From positions 1-22,431 of the forward strand of contig JAUSPT010000038.1 in NCBI GenBank assembly GCA_030652805.1: 22,431 bases of DNA, written 5' to 3'. The translations under genes and the position numbers were made by a program. Positions 14,884 through 22,307 of this stretch are shown here, in pieces (within the stretch, counting starts at the first letter, position 1; each line of letters begins with the position of its first letter). The notes below the pieces were generated by a model. The model was not told where the DNA came from and ran no database searches. It worked only from the letters and a program-made list of their open reading frames with translations. The DNA is from a bacterium. GTDB taxonomy: Bacteria > JAHJDO01.

Positions 14884-15708
14884 ATGAATTCTGACAAGAT
14901 TGAAGATTATAAAAAACTGGCTACTCAAATCAGAGTTGATGTTCTTAAGATGATCTATAAGGCAAAAAGCGCTCATATAGGCGCTTCTTTCTCAATGGCA
15001 GACATACTTGCAGTACTCTACGGAGGCATCATGAAGGTAAACCCATCCGATCCCAAATGGGAAGATCGTGATAGATATATCCAGAGCAAGGGACATGCAG
15101 CAGCAGGTCTTTATGCAGTGCTTGCAGAAAAAGGGTTTTTCCCAAGGGATTGGCTGGAAACCTATTATCAGGATGGAGGACATCTTATGGGGCATGTATG
15201 GCACAAAGTCCCTGGAGTAGATGTATCCAGTGGTGCTTTAGGTCATGGACTTTCCATGGCATGCGGAATGGCGATTAATGGAAAATATAAGAAGAAACAA
15301 TATCGGGTTTTTGTTATGCTCAGTGACGGAGAATGTGATGAAGGTTCGGTATGGGAAGCAATTATGTTTGCTCCGCAGCATAAACTTGATAATCTTGTTG
15401 CTATAGTTGATTATAACAAACTTCAGGCGCTTGGCACAGTGAAGGATGTTCTTGATTTAGCTCCTCTTGCAGACAAATGGAGAGCGTTCAACTGGTCAGT
15501 AAAAGAAGTGGACGGACATAATTATAAAGAAATTGATGACGCATTATCAAGTGCTCCTTTTGAACAGGGAAAGCCAAGCTGCATTATAGCTAATACAGTA
15601 AAAGGAAAGGGTGTAAGTTATATGGAAAATAAAGTAGAGTGGCATTATAAAAGTCCGGATGAAGAGCAGTTAAAACAAGCTTTTTCAGAATTGGGGGTGA
15701 CGGAATGA
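14884..15708 (+). CDS. Transketolase, N-terminal half
   Basis: The 274-residue protein is the pyrophosphate-binding half of a split transketolase, common in anaerobes and archaea. It shows KSAHIGASFSMADIL (28-42), the SKGH motif (68-71), GHG at 120-122, and the ThDP/metal site SDGE (147-150) through Asn178. AGGAG lies upstream of the start, and its stop overlaps the ATG of the C half (ATGA), giving stoichiometric synthesis. It presumably transfers a two-carbon ketol unit, in central pentose metabolism or on a pathway-specific sugar. Its position between URO-D genes argues for a dedicated role. Confidence 0.92.
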   Translation: MNSDKIEDYKKLATQIRVDVLKMIYKAKSAHIGASFSMADILAVLYGGIMKVNPSDPKWEDRDRYIQSKGHAAAGLYAVLAEKGFFPRDWLETYYQDGGHLMGHVWHKVPGVDVSSGALGHGLSMACGMAINGKYKKKQYRVFVMLSDGECDEGSVWEAIMFAPQHKLDNLVAIVDYNKLQALGTVKDVLDLAPLADKWRAFNWSVKEVDGHNYKEIDDALSSAPFEQGKPSCIIANTVKGKGVSYMENKVEWHYKSPDEEQLKQAFSELGVTE

Positions 15709-16634
15709 GACCTGCATTTAATAAAACACTTGTTGAATTAGCAAGAGAGGATGAACGCATATTTCTGGTACTGGCAGATATTGGATTCAACGCAGTCGAA
15801 CCGTTTGCAAACGAATTCCCTGACAGATTTTTTAACGTTGGTGTAGCCGAGCAGGATATGACAGGTATAGCGTGCGGATTGGCTCTGGAAGGCAATATTG
15901 CTTTTACTTATACAATAGGAAATTTTGTGAGTATTAGATGTCTTGAACAGGTGCGCAATGATGTATGTTATCACAATGTAAATGTCAAAATTATAGCAAT
16001 AGGCGGCGGTGTTGCCTATGGAGCACTGGGCTCCTCTCATCATTGTGAACAGGATCTGGCGATTATGAGGTCATTGCCAAACTTAATAGTTCTCTCTCCT
16101 GGAGATGCTGTTGAAACAAGACTTCTAACGCGTGCAATAGCAGCACATAACGGGCCATGCTACATGAGAGTCGGAAGGGGTAAAGAACTTGTAGTTCATA
16201 AAAGTGACCCGGACCTAGAGATTGGTAAAGCAATTACTATGCGAGAGGGAAACGACTTAACATTAATTTCAACAGGAGATATGCTGCCCTATGTTATGGA
16301 TGCTTCTGAGTCCTTAGAACAAAACAGAATTAATGCACGTGTCTTAAGTATGCATACAATTAAACCTTTAGATAAGGAAGCCATAATATCTGCTGCACGC
16401 CAGACAGGCGCTATTATAACAATAGAGGAACACAATATACTGGGTGGCTTGGGGGGCGCAGTGGCAGAAATTCTGGTTGAATCAGATTGTCATAAAGTCC
16501 CTTTCAAAAGGATGGGTTTAAATGATGCATTCTGCAAGAAAATTGGTTGCCAGAAATACCTGAGGAAGGAATATGGCTTATCAGTTGAGGATATTGTAAA
16601 TACAGCAACATCAGTTACTGGTAAAAAACAATAA
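15705..16634 (+). CDS. Transketolase, C-terminal half
   Basis: The 309-residue protein contains the pyrimidine-binding domain with the catalytic Glu49 in NVGVAEQDM (44-52), the SHH-containing loop following GGGVAYGALGSS, and the C-terminal transketolase domain (SMHTIKPLD, IEEHNILGGLGGAVAEIL). It complements the product of the gene it overlaps, so the two halves make one enzyme. It is distinct from the E1 beta subunit earlier in the array, which shares the fold. The next gene begins 12 bp downstream after AAGGAGAGAGGA. Confidence 0.92.
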   Translation: MRPAFNKTLVELAREDERIFLVLADIGFNAVEPFANEFPDRFFNVGVAEQDMTGIACGLALEGNIAFTYTIGNFVSIRCLEQVRNDVCYHNVNVKIIAIGGGVAYGALGSSHHCEQDLAIMRSLPNLIVLSPGDAVETRLLTRAIAAHNGPCYMRVGRGKELVVHKSDPDLEIGKAITMREGNDLTLISTGDMLPYVMDASESLEQNRINARVLSMHTIKPLDKEAIISAARQTGAIITIEEHNILGGLGGAVAEILVESDCHKVPFKRMGLNDAFCKKIGCQKYLRKEYGLSVEDIVNTATSVTGKKQ

Positions 16635-16646
16635 GGAGAGAGGAAG

Positions 16647-17681
16647 ATGGCATATTCAGGGGTTCTGGAAGATATAAAAATATGTGTTGATCTAGGTATT
16701 CCAAAAAAAGTCCCGATTTTTGCTCTGGCAGAACTTTTTAATGTGCGAATGGCTGGAATGACCTATGAAGAGTATACCTACAATGTTGATAAGCTCGTTA
16801 AGTGCGAAGTAGAAGCTGTAAAACGATTTGATTATGATTGGGTCTATCTTAATCCGGATGATAATATGGAATTCGAGCCCCTTGGAATAAAGACAAAGGG
16901 AGAGGAAAATGTTCCCTTAGGTGCATATGAATTTTTACCTGCTTCATGGGATACACTTAAAACTTTAAAGCTCCCTGATTTCCAGCGCGATGGAAGAATG
17001 CCGGCTTTTCTTGAGGCAATAAGCAGGATTAAAGAAGAGTTAAAAGATACCATTTGTCTTTGCGGCCGGGTAGCTGCTCCATTCAGTTCAGTAGCATTAT
17101 TATATGGAGTAGAGAAGGCGTTGATGCTTCTCTTTGAGGACTCCGAATTGTTTAAAAAAACGGCAGATTTCTTTTTGGAACTTATGAGTGAATGGGGAAA
17201 AGCCCAAATTCAGGCCGGAGCAGATGCTATCTGGGTGGGAGATTGTGTTGCTTCCTCTGGTTTTATATCTCCAAAACATTATTCTGCATTTGCTGCTGAA
17301 GGAGCATTAAAATTAAATAGAGCGTTAAAAAAAGAGGGAGCCGTCATTTTCTATCACGCTGGTGAATCATCTCTCCCGCATCTTGAATTAATGGCTGATA
17401 CGTATCCGGATGCTCTTAGTATAGGCGGAGGGATAGATATTAGGGAGGCTAAAGAGACCGTAGGCAAAAGAGTCTGCCTGCTTGGCAATATTCACGGCAT
17501 CAAGACATTACAACGAGGCAGTTCTGAATATGTAGAAAAAGAGACCATAAGAATTATGGAAAGCGGCAAGAAAAATGGCGGTTATATATTTAATTCTGAA
17601 GAAGGTATTGCTTATCAAACGCCGGAGCAAAATATAAGAATAATGATGCAGACTGCTAAAAAATATGGTAGTTATAAATAG
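16647..17681 (+). CDS. URO-D family protein 2, altered metal site (HAGE)
   Basis: A 344-residue URO-D-fold protein recognisable by CLCGRVAAPFSSVALLYGVEKAL, the GADAIWVGD strand (191-199) and the C-terminal SIGGGIDIREAKETVGKRV segment. At the place of the HxC zinc motif it reads YHAGE (236-240), so His237 is kept but the ligand cysteine is Gly239. It lacks the MTSRERV opening seen in the other two copies. It either uses a different ligand or does not bind zinc, so methyl transfer by the MtaA mechanism is doubtful. It sits between transketolase and URO-D protein 3. Confidence 0.85.
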   Translation: MAYSGVLEDIKICVDLGIPKKVPIFALAELFNVRMAGMTYEEYTYNVDKLVKCEVEAVKRFDYDWVYLNPDDNMEFEPLGIKTKGEENVPLGAYEFLPASWDTLKTLKLPDFQRDGRMPAFLEAISRIKEELKDTICLCGRVAAPFSSVALLYGVEKALMLLFEDSELFKKTADFFLELMSEWGKAQIQAGADAIWVGDCVASSGFISPKHYSAFAAEGALKLNRALKKEGAVIFYHAGESSLPHLELMADTYPDALSIGGGIDIREAKETVGKRVCLLGNIHGIKTLQRGSSEYVEKETIRIMESGKKNGGYIFNSEEGIAYQTPEQNIRIMMQTAKKYGSYK

Positions 17682-17694
17682 AAAGGATTTCATT

Positions 17695-18732
17695 ATGACC
17701 TCAAGAGAACGAGTTTTTGCCGCATTAGAAGGTAGAACGCCTGACAGAGTACCTATAATGGAACTGGTTGTGGATCAAAAGGTCATACAGGCAATTCATC
17801 CTGGCATCTCATACTATGATTTTATTGAAGAAATAGGTTTTGATGTTGTATGTGTAGGCATGAGTACAGATACCGATAAGATAGAATGGATTGATAAAAA
17901 TAAAAAAATATTCAAAGGTAAATGGGGAGAGACAAGAGCCTTCACAACAGAAGTTAAGGCTGTTCCTATTCCTCCATATCCCATACAAGCAGAACAAGAC
18001 CTAAAATCATATACACCTCCTGATCCCAATGATCCTGACGCGTTGGGTGATCTTAGGGAAGTTGTTAAGAGATTCAAGGACAAAAAAGCTATTGCATGGG
18101 TTGGAGGAGGTGTGTTTGCTCCGCAGCAGTATCTAAGGGGAGTAGAAGATTTACTTATGGATTATGTATTGAATCCTCAATTGGTTAAGAAGCTCGCAAA
18201 AATTGGAGAAGAATATTATATTGAATTACACAGAAGGGTCATAAAAGAAGGAGTGGATATTGTAATTCTTGGAGATGATTATGCCGGTAAAACAGGGCCT
18301 ATGATGTCTCCGGCGCATTTTGAAAGTTTTATACTACCGGGATTGACTGCCATTGTTAAAGGAATAAAAAAAGCAGGAGCTTATTGTATTAAACACACAG
18401 ACGGAGATATATGGAAAATCATTGATATGATTATCAAAACGGGTGTTGATGCTATTGGTCCGGTAGAGATCGGTGCTGGAATGGAGCTTGACAAGATTAA
18501 GGAAAAGTATGATATTTGTGTAGTTGGTAATGTGGATATAGATCTTCTTTCGCGTGGAACGGTTGAAGAAGTTGTTGAGGCGACAAAAGAGTGCATCAAA
18601 AAAGGAGCCTCTCGGGGAGGACATATTCTTTCGTCTGCTAATAGTATTATTTCTGCAGTTAATCCTGCTAATTTTTTGGCAATGGTTAATACAGCTAAGG
18701 AGTTCGGTAAATATCCAATGGAAGAACAATGA
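17695..18732 (+). CDS. URO-D family protein 3, altered metal site (HTDGD)
   Basis: From the ATG at 17695 (GAAAGGA at 17681-17687) the product is 345 residues and opens MTSRERVFAALEGRTPDRVP, as in copy 1. An ATG at 17665 would overlap the previous gene and add ten residues, and is less likely. The zinc-motif position reads KHTDGD (233-238): His234 is kept and the cysteine is Asp236. Many uncharacterised URO-D-like proteins of anaerobes share this His-x-Asp form. It may bind a different metal or a small substrate in place of a thiol-zinc. The stop overlaps the next gene's ATG. Confidence 0.87.
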   Translation: MTSRERVFAALEGRTPDRVPIMELVVDQKVIQAIHPGISYYDFIEEIGFDVVCVGMSTDTDKIEWIDKNKKIFKGKWGETRAFTTEVKAVPIPPYPIQAEQDLKSYTPPDPNDPDALGDLREVVKRFKDKKAIAWVGGGVFAPQQYLRGVEDLLMDYVLNPQLVKKLAKIGEEYYIELHRRVIKEGVDIVILGDDYAGKTGPMMSPAHFESFILPGLTAIVKGIKKAGAYCIKHTDGDIWKIIDMIIKTGVDAIGPVEIGAGMELDKIKEKYDICVVGNVDIDLLSRGTVEEVVEATKECIKKGASRGGHILSSANSIISAVNPANFLAMVNTAKEFGKYPMEEQ

Positions 18733-19985
18733 ATATATTGCTAATCATGCCTGATGCTCTAAGGGCCACCAACCTCAGCTGTTGTGGTTATTCTAAAAAC
18801 ACCTCTCCGTTTATGGATAAACTGGCAAAAGAGGGCGTTGTGTTTAAAAACGCAATTGCTCAAACTGCGCATACTCATCCAGGCGTCGTTTCCATTTATA
18901 CAGGACTCTATCCCGCCACCCATTGTCAACAAACTCCCGATGACTATGCTGAATTTGCAAAAACAGGCTGGAATAATGAGTGGAAAGCTCCTCTTAATAT
19001 ACTTAAAGAACATGGTTATACAACAGGCGGGAAACATGCTGATTCATGGTGGCCTCTGGGATACCTGATAGAAACAAAAGTGGATAAGATTTTCAATAAA
19101 CTTATAGAGGATTATACAAACAGACCATTTTTTATGATGTGTATGCCGTATTACACCCATATTGCATATAACGCTGTGCCTGATTATGACAAACTGTTCT
19201 TATCTGAGGGTAATAAACTTACTGATAACTTTAGAAAATACATGGATATAATAAAGACGACAGGACATGGATATGTATTAAATCCAGAATTTGTTGGTAA
19301 AAAATATCAGGATGCAAAAACAGCTAGTGCATGGAAGGTATTTACCTTATCCGAGGAAGACAGACCATCTATAGTGGCTCTGTACGACGGAGCAGTAAGA
19401 AACCTGGATATGGAAATAGAAAGATACGTAAAAAAGCTGGAGGAATTAGGCATCTTAGATGATACATTAATTATCATAACTTCAGACCACGGAGAAGAAA
19501 TATTGGAAAGAGGATCATTAGGACATGCCTCCTGTTCAATGGCAGGAACCCTGTATGACGAAAACATAAGAATTCCTCTTATCATGAGATATCCAAAGGC
19601 ATTGCCGCAGGGCAGGGTAATAGAAACTCAGGTAAGTCAGGTGGATATAATGCCTACAATATTTGATATATTAGGTTATTCTATGCCTGAACTTACGGAA
19701 GGCCATTCACTCCTGCCGCTTATCAGAGGAAAAGACATTGATTTTGAAGAAGAGACACATTGCGAAACATTGGTTTGCGGTATGCAGACTCTGGATTGGG
19801 ATAAAAGAATGAAGTGGGCCCTCAGAACACCGCAGTGGAAGCTTATATACAGTCAGGATCCAAAGAGCAATTATTACGAACTGTATAATCTAAAAAATGA
19901 CCCAGAAGAGAAAGTAAATCTTATTGACAAAGAACCAAAAATCGCAGACGAATTAAAAAAGAAACTCAGGAAAAGGAGAGTCTAA
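18729..19985 (+). CDS. Alkaline-phosphatase-superfamily (sulfatase-fold) hydrolase with Thr nucleophile position
   Basis: The 418-residue protein has the sulfatase-family layout: a first metal Asp (Asp9 in MPDALR), TGLYP (58-62), DHGEE (253-257) with metal-ligand Asp253/His254, and the YELYNLKNDPEEKVNL C-terminal module. The formylglycine motif Cys/Ser-x-Pro-x-Arg reads Thr-His-Pro-Gly-Val (49-53), so the residue that must be converted to formylglycine is Thr and the stabilising Arg is lost. Other members of the superfamily, such as phosphoethanolamine/phosphoglycerol transferases and phosphomutases, use Thr or Ser directly on phosphate esters. A phosphodiesterase, phosphatase or transferase is more likely than a sulfatase. 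No signal peptide or membrane segment is seen. ATGA overlap with URO-D protein 3. Confidence 0.85.
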   Translation: MNILLIMPDALRATNLSCCGYSKNTSPFMDKLAKEGVVFKNAIAQTAHTHPGVVSIYTGLYPATHCQQTPDDYAEFAKTGWNNEWKAPLNILKEHGYTTGGKHADSWWPLGYLIETKVDKIFNKLIEDYTNRPFFMMCMPYYTHIAYNAVPDYDKLFLSEGNKLTDNFRKYMDIIKTTGHGYVLNPEFVGKKYQDAKTASAWKVFTLSEEDRPSIVALYDGAVRNLDMEIERYVKKLEELGILDDTLIIITSDHGEEILERGSLGHASCSMAGTLYDENIRIPLIMRYPKALPQGRVIETQVSQVDIMPTIFDILGYSMPELTEGHSLLPLIRGKDIDFEEETHCETLVCGMQTLDWDKRMKWALRTPQWKLIYSQDPKSNYYELYNLKNDPEEKVNLIDKEPKIADELKKKLRKRRV

Positions 19986-19987
19986 AC

Positions 19988-20659
19988 ATGAAAGCAAAAG
20001 TCTATGAATGTCTTTATATCAATGAGAAAATGAAGATCGATGGTATTCTTAATGAGAAAGCATGGCAAAAAGCTAAAATACTGGATTTCTACATACCTGT
20101 CACACATAAAAAACCAATAAGTAAAACAGAGGCTAGACTGCTCTGGGACGATAAGTATTTATATGTAGGATTTAAAGCCTATGATAAGGATATATGGGGA
20201 TATTTTAAAGATAGAGACGACCCAACATGCAGAGAGGATGTTTTAGAAGTTTTCCTTAAGACGGATTTTAAAAAAGAGCCGTATTATAATTTTGAGATTA
20301 ACGCTTTAGGCACTGTCTACGATGCATTCAACATAAAAAGAAATGCTGCAGGTTCAGATCACAGATGGAAAAAGTGGAACTGCAAAGGACTAAAAGTTGG
20401 AATAAAAATCAAAGGGACTTTAAATAACTGCGAAGACGTAGACGAATACTGGCAGATGGAAGTAGCTATTCCATTTGCAAGCTTATCAACACTGAAAGAA
20501 AAAACTCCAAAAAATAAAGACCAATGGCTATTTCATTTAGCCCGTTACGATTATTCCGTATATCTTCCCAAAGGAGTAGAGCTGAGTTCATGCTCTAAGT
20601 TATCAGAGGTTAATTTTCATAAATACGAAGACTGGATGAACTTGAAATTCGTAAGATAG
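19988..20659 (+). CDS. Carbohydrate-binding family 9-like (CBM9-type) protein, leaderless
   Basis: The 223-residue protein matches the CBM9-like fold: IDGILNEKAWQKA (20-32), LLWDDKYLYVGF (51-62) and DVLEVFL, followed by the EYWQMEVAIPFASL segment typical of this domain in outer-membrane and glycan-degradation proteins. Here it stands alone and lacks a signal peptide, so it would act in the cytoplasm. Catalytic activity is not expected. A scaffold or ligand-binding role is possible. AAAGGAGAG lies about 9 bases upstream of the start. It is the last gene before a terminator-like hairpin, and so the probable end of the transcript. Confidence 0.8.
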   Translation: MKAKVYECLYINEKMKIDGILNEKAWQKAKILDFYIPVTHKKPISKTEARLLWDDKYLYVGFKAYDKDIWGYFKDRDDPTCREDVLEVFLKTDFKKEPYYNFEINALGTVYDAFNIKRNAAGSDHRWKKWNCKGLKVGIKIKGTLNNCEDVDEYWQMEVAIPFASLSTLKEKTPKNKDQWLFHLARYDYSVYLPKGVELSSCSKLSEVNFHKYEDWMNLKFVR

Positions 20660-20664
20660 CAAAA

Positions 20665-20711
20665 GCCAGCAGTTGTATTCAAATTGTCAAAACTTGATTT
20701 CTGCTTTTTTT
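20665..20711 (+). terminator. Probable intrinsic terminator of the 20-gene array
   Basis: AGCAG at 20668-20672 can pair with CTGCT at 20701-20705, directly followed by a run of seven T (20705-20711). The loop is long and holds a second weak inner stem (TCAA/TTGA). The position just after the last gene and just before the next promoter supports the call. The short stem lowers confidence. Confidence 0.5.
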
Positions 20712-20712
20712 C

Positions 20713-20741
20713 TTGACACGTTTTTGTCTGTGTGTTAAATT
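20713..20741 (+). promoter_or_regulatory. Sigma-70 promoter of the GntR/solute-binding fusion gene
   Basis: TTGACA at 20713-20718 is a perfect -35. TAAATT at 20736-20741 is the -10 with a 17-bp spacer, preceded by TG for an extended -10. This separates the fusion gene from the upstream array. Confidence 0.7.
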
Positions 20742-20750
20742 ACAGACAAA
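20723..20750. promoter_or_regulatory. Probable GntR operator: 9-bp perfect inverted repeat
   Basis: TTTGTCTGT (20723-20731) and ACAGACAAA (20742-20750) are exact reverse complements around a 10-bp spacer that contains the -10 element. A dimeric GntR protein bound here would block polymerase, so autorepression of the downstream gene is likely. Binding by that protein is inferred from position. Confidence 0.7.
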
Positions 20751-20774
20751 TAAACAAAACAACAAATAGACAAT

Positions 20775-22133
20775 ATGGACGCTATAGAAATAGAAAGCAA
20801 AACACCTTTATATCTTCAGATGAAGAAAATCCTTAAGAAAAGATTTCTTTCTGGAAGAAAGGCAATTGCCAAACTTCCCACTGAAACTGAACTTGCCTTT
20901 GAATACAATGTTAATAGAGCGGTGATACAAGGAGCAATGAAGCAGTTATGTGAAGAAGGGTACCTATACAGAAGACCGAAACTTGGGACGTTTATATCGC
21001 AAAAGAAAAAAGATACTCTCCGAATAGCATATTATGAACCTAGTCCAGCTCACTACTTAATGAAGAAAATATTTTCTCTGTTTGAGAAATCACATCCCAA
21101 CATCTCTATTGAAGGGACAGAATTCCCTGCCTCAGAAGAATATCCAGGAAACATTGCCGAACTGATTTCCGATAATAAGGTTGATGTTATAAAGGTAAGC
21201 GAATCACTATTCAGAAACTTTGATGCTCCTAATCAGTTTCATTCTTTAAATGGATATGCCAAACAATGCAAAGATAACACTTATCTTAAGCCATGGAATG
21301 CGTTCAAATCTGCAAATACTCATTATGGTTTTCCAATAGCTTTCTCTCCTGTTGTAATGGCGTATAACAAGAACATATTCGACAAGGCGGGCACTAGCTA
21401 TCCAAAAGATGGATGGAACTGGAATGATTTTTTAGATAAGGCGAAAAAATTAACTGGTTCTGACAGATATGGATTTCTATTTTCCTCAACTCTTAACCGC
21501 TGGCCCGCTTTTATCTTCCAGAATGAAGGGAAATTACTCAGAGATGATGGAAAGTCTTTTGATCTATCCAGCGCTGAATCTCAAGAAGCAATAAGCTTCA
21601 TACAAAATCTAATGCACAAGTGGAAAGCAGCCCCTGTATTTGGGGATCCATCGGAAAAGACTTCCTCTCTTTTTTCAAGGGATAAGATTGCAATGATGAT
21701 GGCAAGTTACTATGAATTCAGTATTCTTAATAAAATCAAAGATTTTTCATGGGATATTGCTCCACTACCTGAGAAAAAATGCAAGGCAACGCTTTTATTA
21801 GTGGATGGATTTGTAATATCAAGAAAGACTACAAATTTTAATCTGGCTTCAGAATTTTTGAAATTTATTCAGTCCGAAACAGTACAGGAATATATAAGAA
21901 GCTTTAAAACACTTGTCCCTGTTAATAAAAATATAGCTGAAAAAGATGACAGGAAAACTCCAAAAAATTACAAAATATATAAACAAGTTTTGCCTTATGC
22001 TGAGCTACTGAATTTAGCTCACCATGGCACTCAAATAGAAATCTTGGAAGAAGAAACAAATCTATTATGGCATGGGCTGCAGAGTTATGAGGAGATGTGT
22101 GAGCATATAAAAAATCGGCAAAACACAAAATAA
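20775..22133 (+). CDS. GntR DNA-binding domain fused to an ABC-type extracellular solute-binding domain
   Basis: The 452-residue protein has two parts. Residues 9-75 are a GntR winged helix (TPLYLQM, LPTETELAFEYNVNRAVIQ, GYLYRRPKLGTFI). From about residue 81 to the end it resembles family-1 sugar solute-binding proteins, with YGFPIAFSPVVMAYNKNIFDKAG, WNWNDFLDKAKKL and a C-terminal FVISRKTTNFNLASEFLKFIQS segment. There is no signal peptide or membrane segment, so the binding domain must be a cytoplasmic sensor, replacing the UTRA or FadR domain usually found in GntR regulators. It has its own promoter with an overlapping inverted repeat. The Shine-Dalgarno is poor. It probably senses a sugar or oligosaccharide and controls itself and perhaps the neighbouring array. 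Confidence 0.88.
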   Translation: MDAIEIESKTPLYLQMKKILKKRFLSGRKAIAKLPTETELAFEYNVNRAVIQGAMKQLCEEGYLYRRPKLGTFISQKKKDTLRIAYYEPSPAHYLMKKIFSLFEKSHPNISIEGTEFPASEEYPGNIAELISDNKVDVIKVSESLFRNFDAPNQFHSLNGYAKQCKDNTYLKPWNAFKSANTHYGFPIAFSPVVMAYNKNIFDKAGTSYPKDGWNWNDFLDKAKKLTGSDRYGFLFSSTLNRWPAFIFQNEGKLLRDDGKSFDLSSAESQEAISFIQNLMHKWKAAPVFGDPSEKTSSLFSRDKIAMMMASYYEFSILNKIKDFSWDIAPLPEKKCKATLLLVDGFVISRKTTNFNLASEFLKFIQSETVQEYIRSFKTLVPVNKNIAEKDDRKTPKNYKIYKQVLPYAELLNLAHHGTQIEILEEETNLLWHGLQSYEEMCEHIKNRQNTK

Positions 22134-22144
22134 TGTTTAAAACA

Positions 22145-22200
22145 TTTGGATTTAGAATTTTAGGTTTGTTTAGGATTTAGAGTTTAGGGTTTAGGATTTG
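22145..22200. repeat. Degenerate telomere-like heptad repeat (TTTAGGN)
   Basis: Four in-register heptads, TTTAGGA, TTTAGAG, TTTAGGG and TTTAGGA, occupy 22169-22196, with related units TTTAGAA (22151-22157) and TTTTAGG (22158-22164) before them. The tract lies between the GntR-fusion stop and the ribosome site of the prepilin gene. The function is unknown. No terminator hairpin or clear promoter was seen in this 90-bp interval. Confidence 0.75.
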
Positions 22201-22223
22201 ATATAAAGAGGAGGTAATTAAAA

Positions 22224-22307
22224 ATGCTAGCTAGAATAAGAAAGATGTTGGGAAGGGCTGGATTTACGTTGATCGAGCGTGTGCCCAGCGAAGGCTGGAG
22301 GAGCTAG
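22224..22307 (+). pseudogene. Type IV prepilin-like gene, interrupted after its GFTLIE motif
   Basis: GAGGAGG at 22208-22214 precedes an ATG whose product starts with a short basic leader and the prepilin-peptidase site G13|F14-T-L-I-E18 (Glu at +5), a near-certain marker of type IV pilins or pseudopilins. The hydrophobic helix that should follow (typically LLVVIAII) is missing. After Glu18 and one base of the next codon (C, as expected for Leu) the sequence becomes GTGTGCCC and the frame stops at 22305-22307, 27 residues long. The frame past 22278 is intron-like sequence, not pilin. If the insertion splices out, the gene may still be functional. Confidence 0.75.

Noticed and set aside
18729-19985. 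Annotation as an active formylglycine-dependent sulfatase
   Set aside because: The Cys/Ser-x-Pro-x-Arg motif is replaced by Thr-His-Pro-Gly-Val.
22145-22200. CRISPR array or intrinsic terminator
   Set aside because: Units are 7 bp, degenerate and without spacers, and the tract cannot fold into a G+C-rich hairpin.
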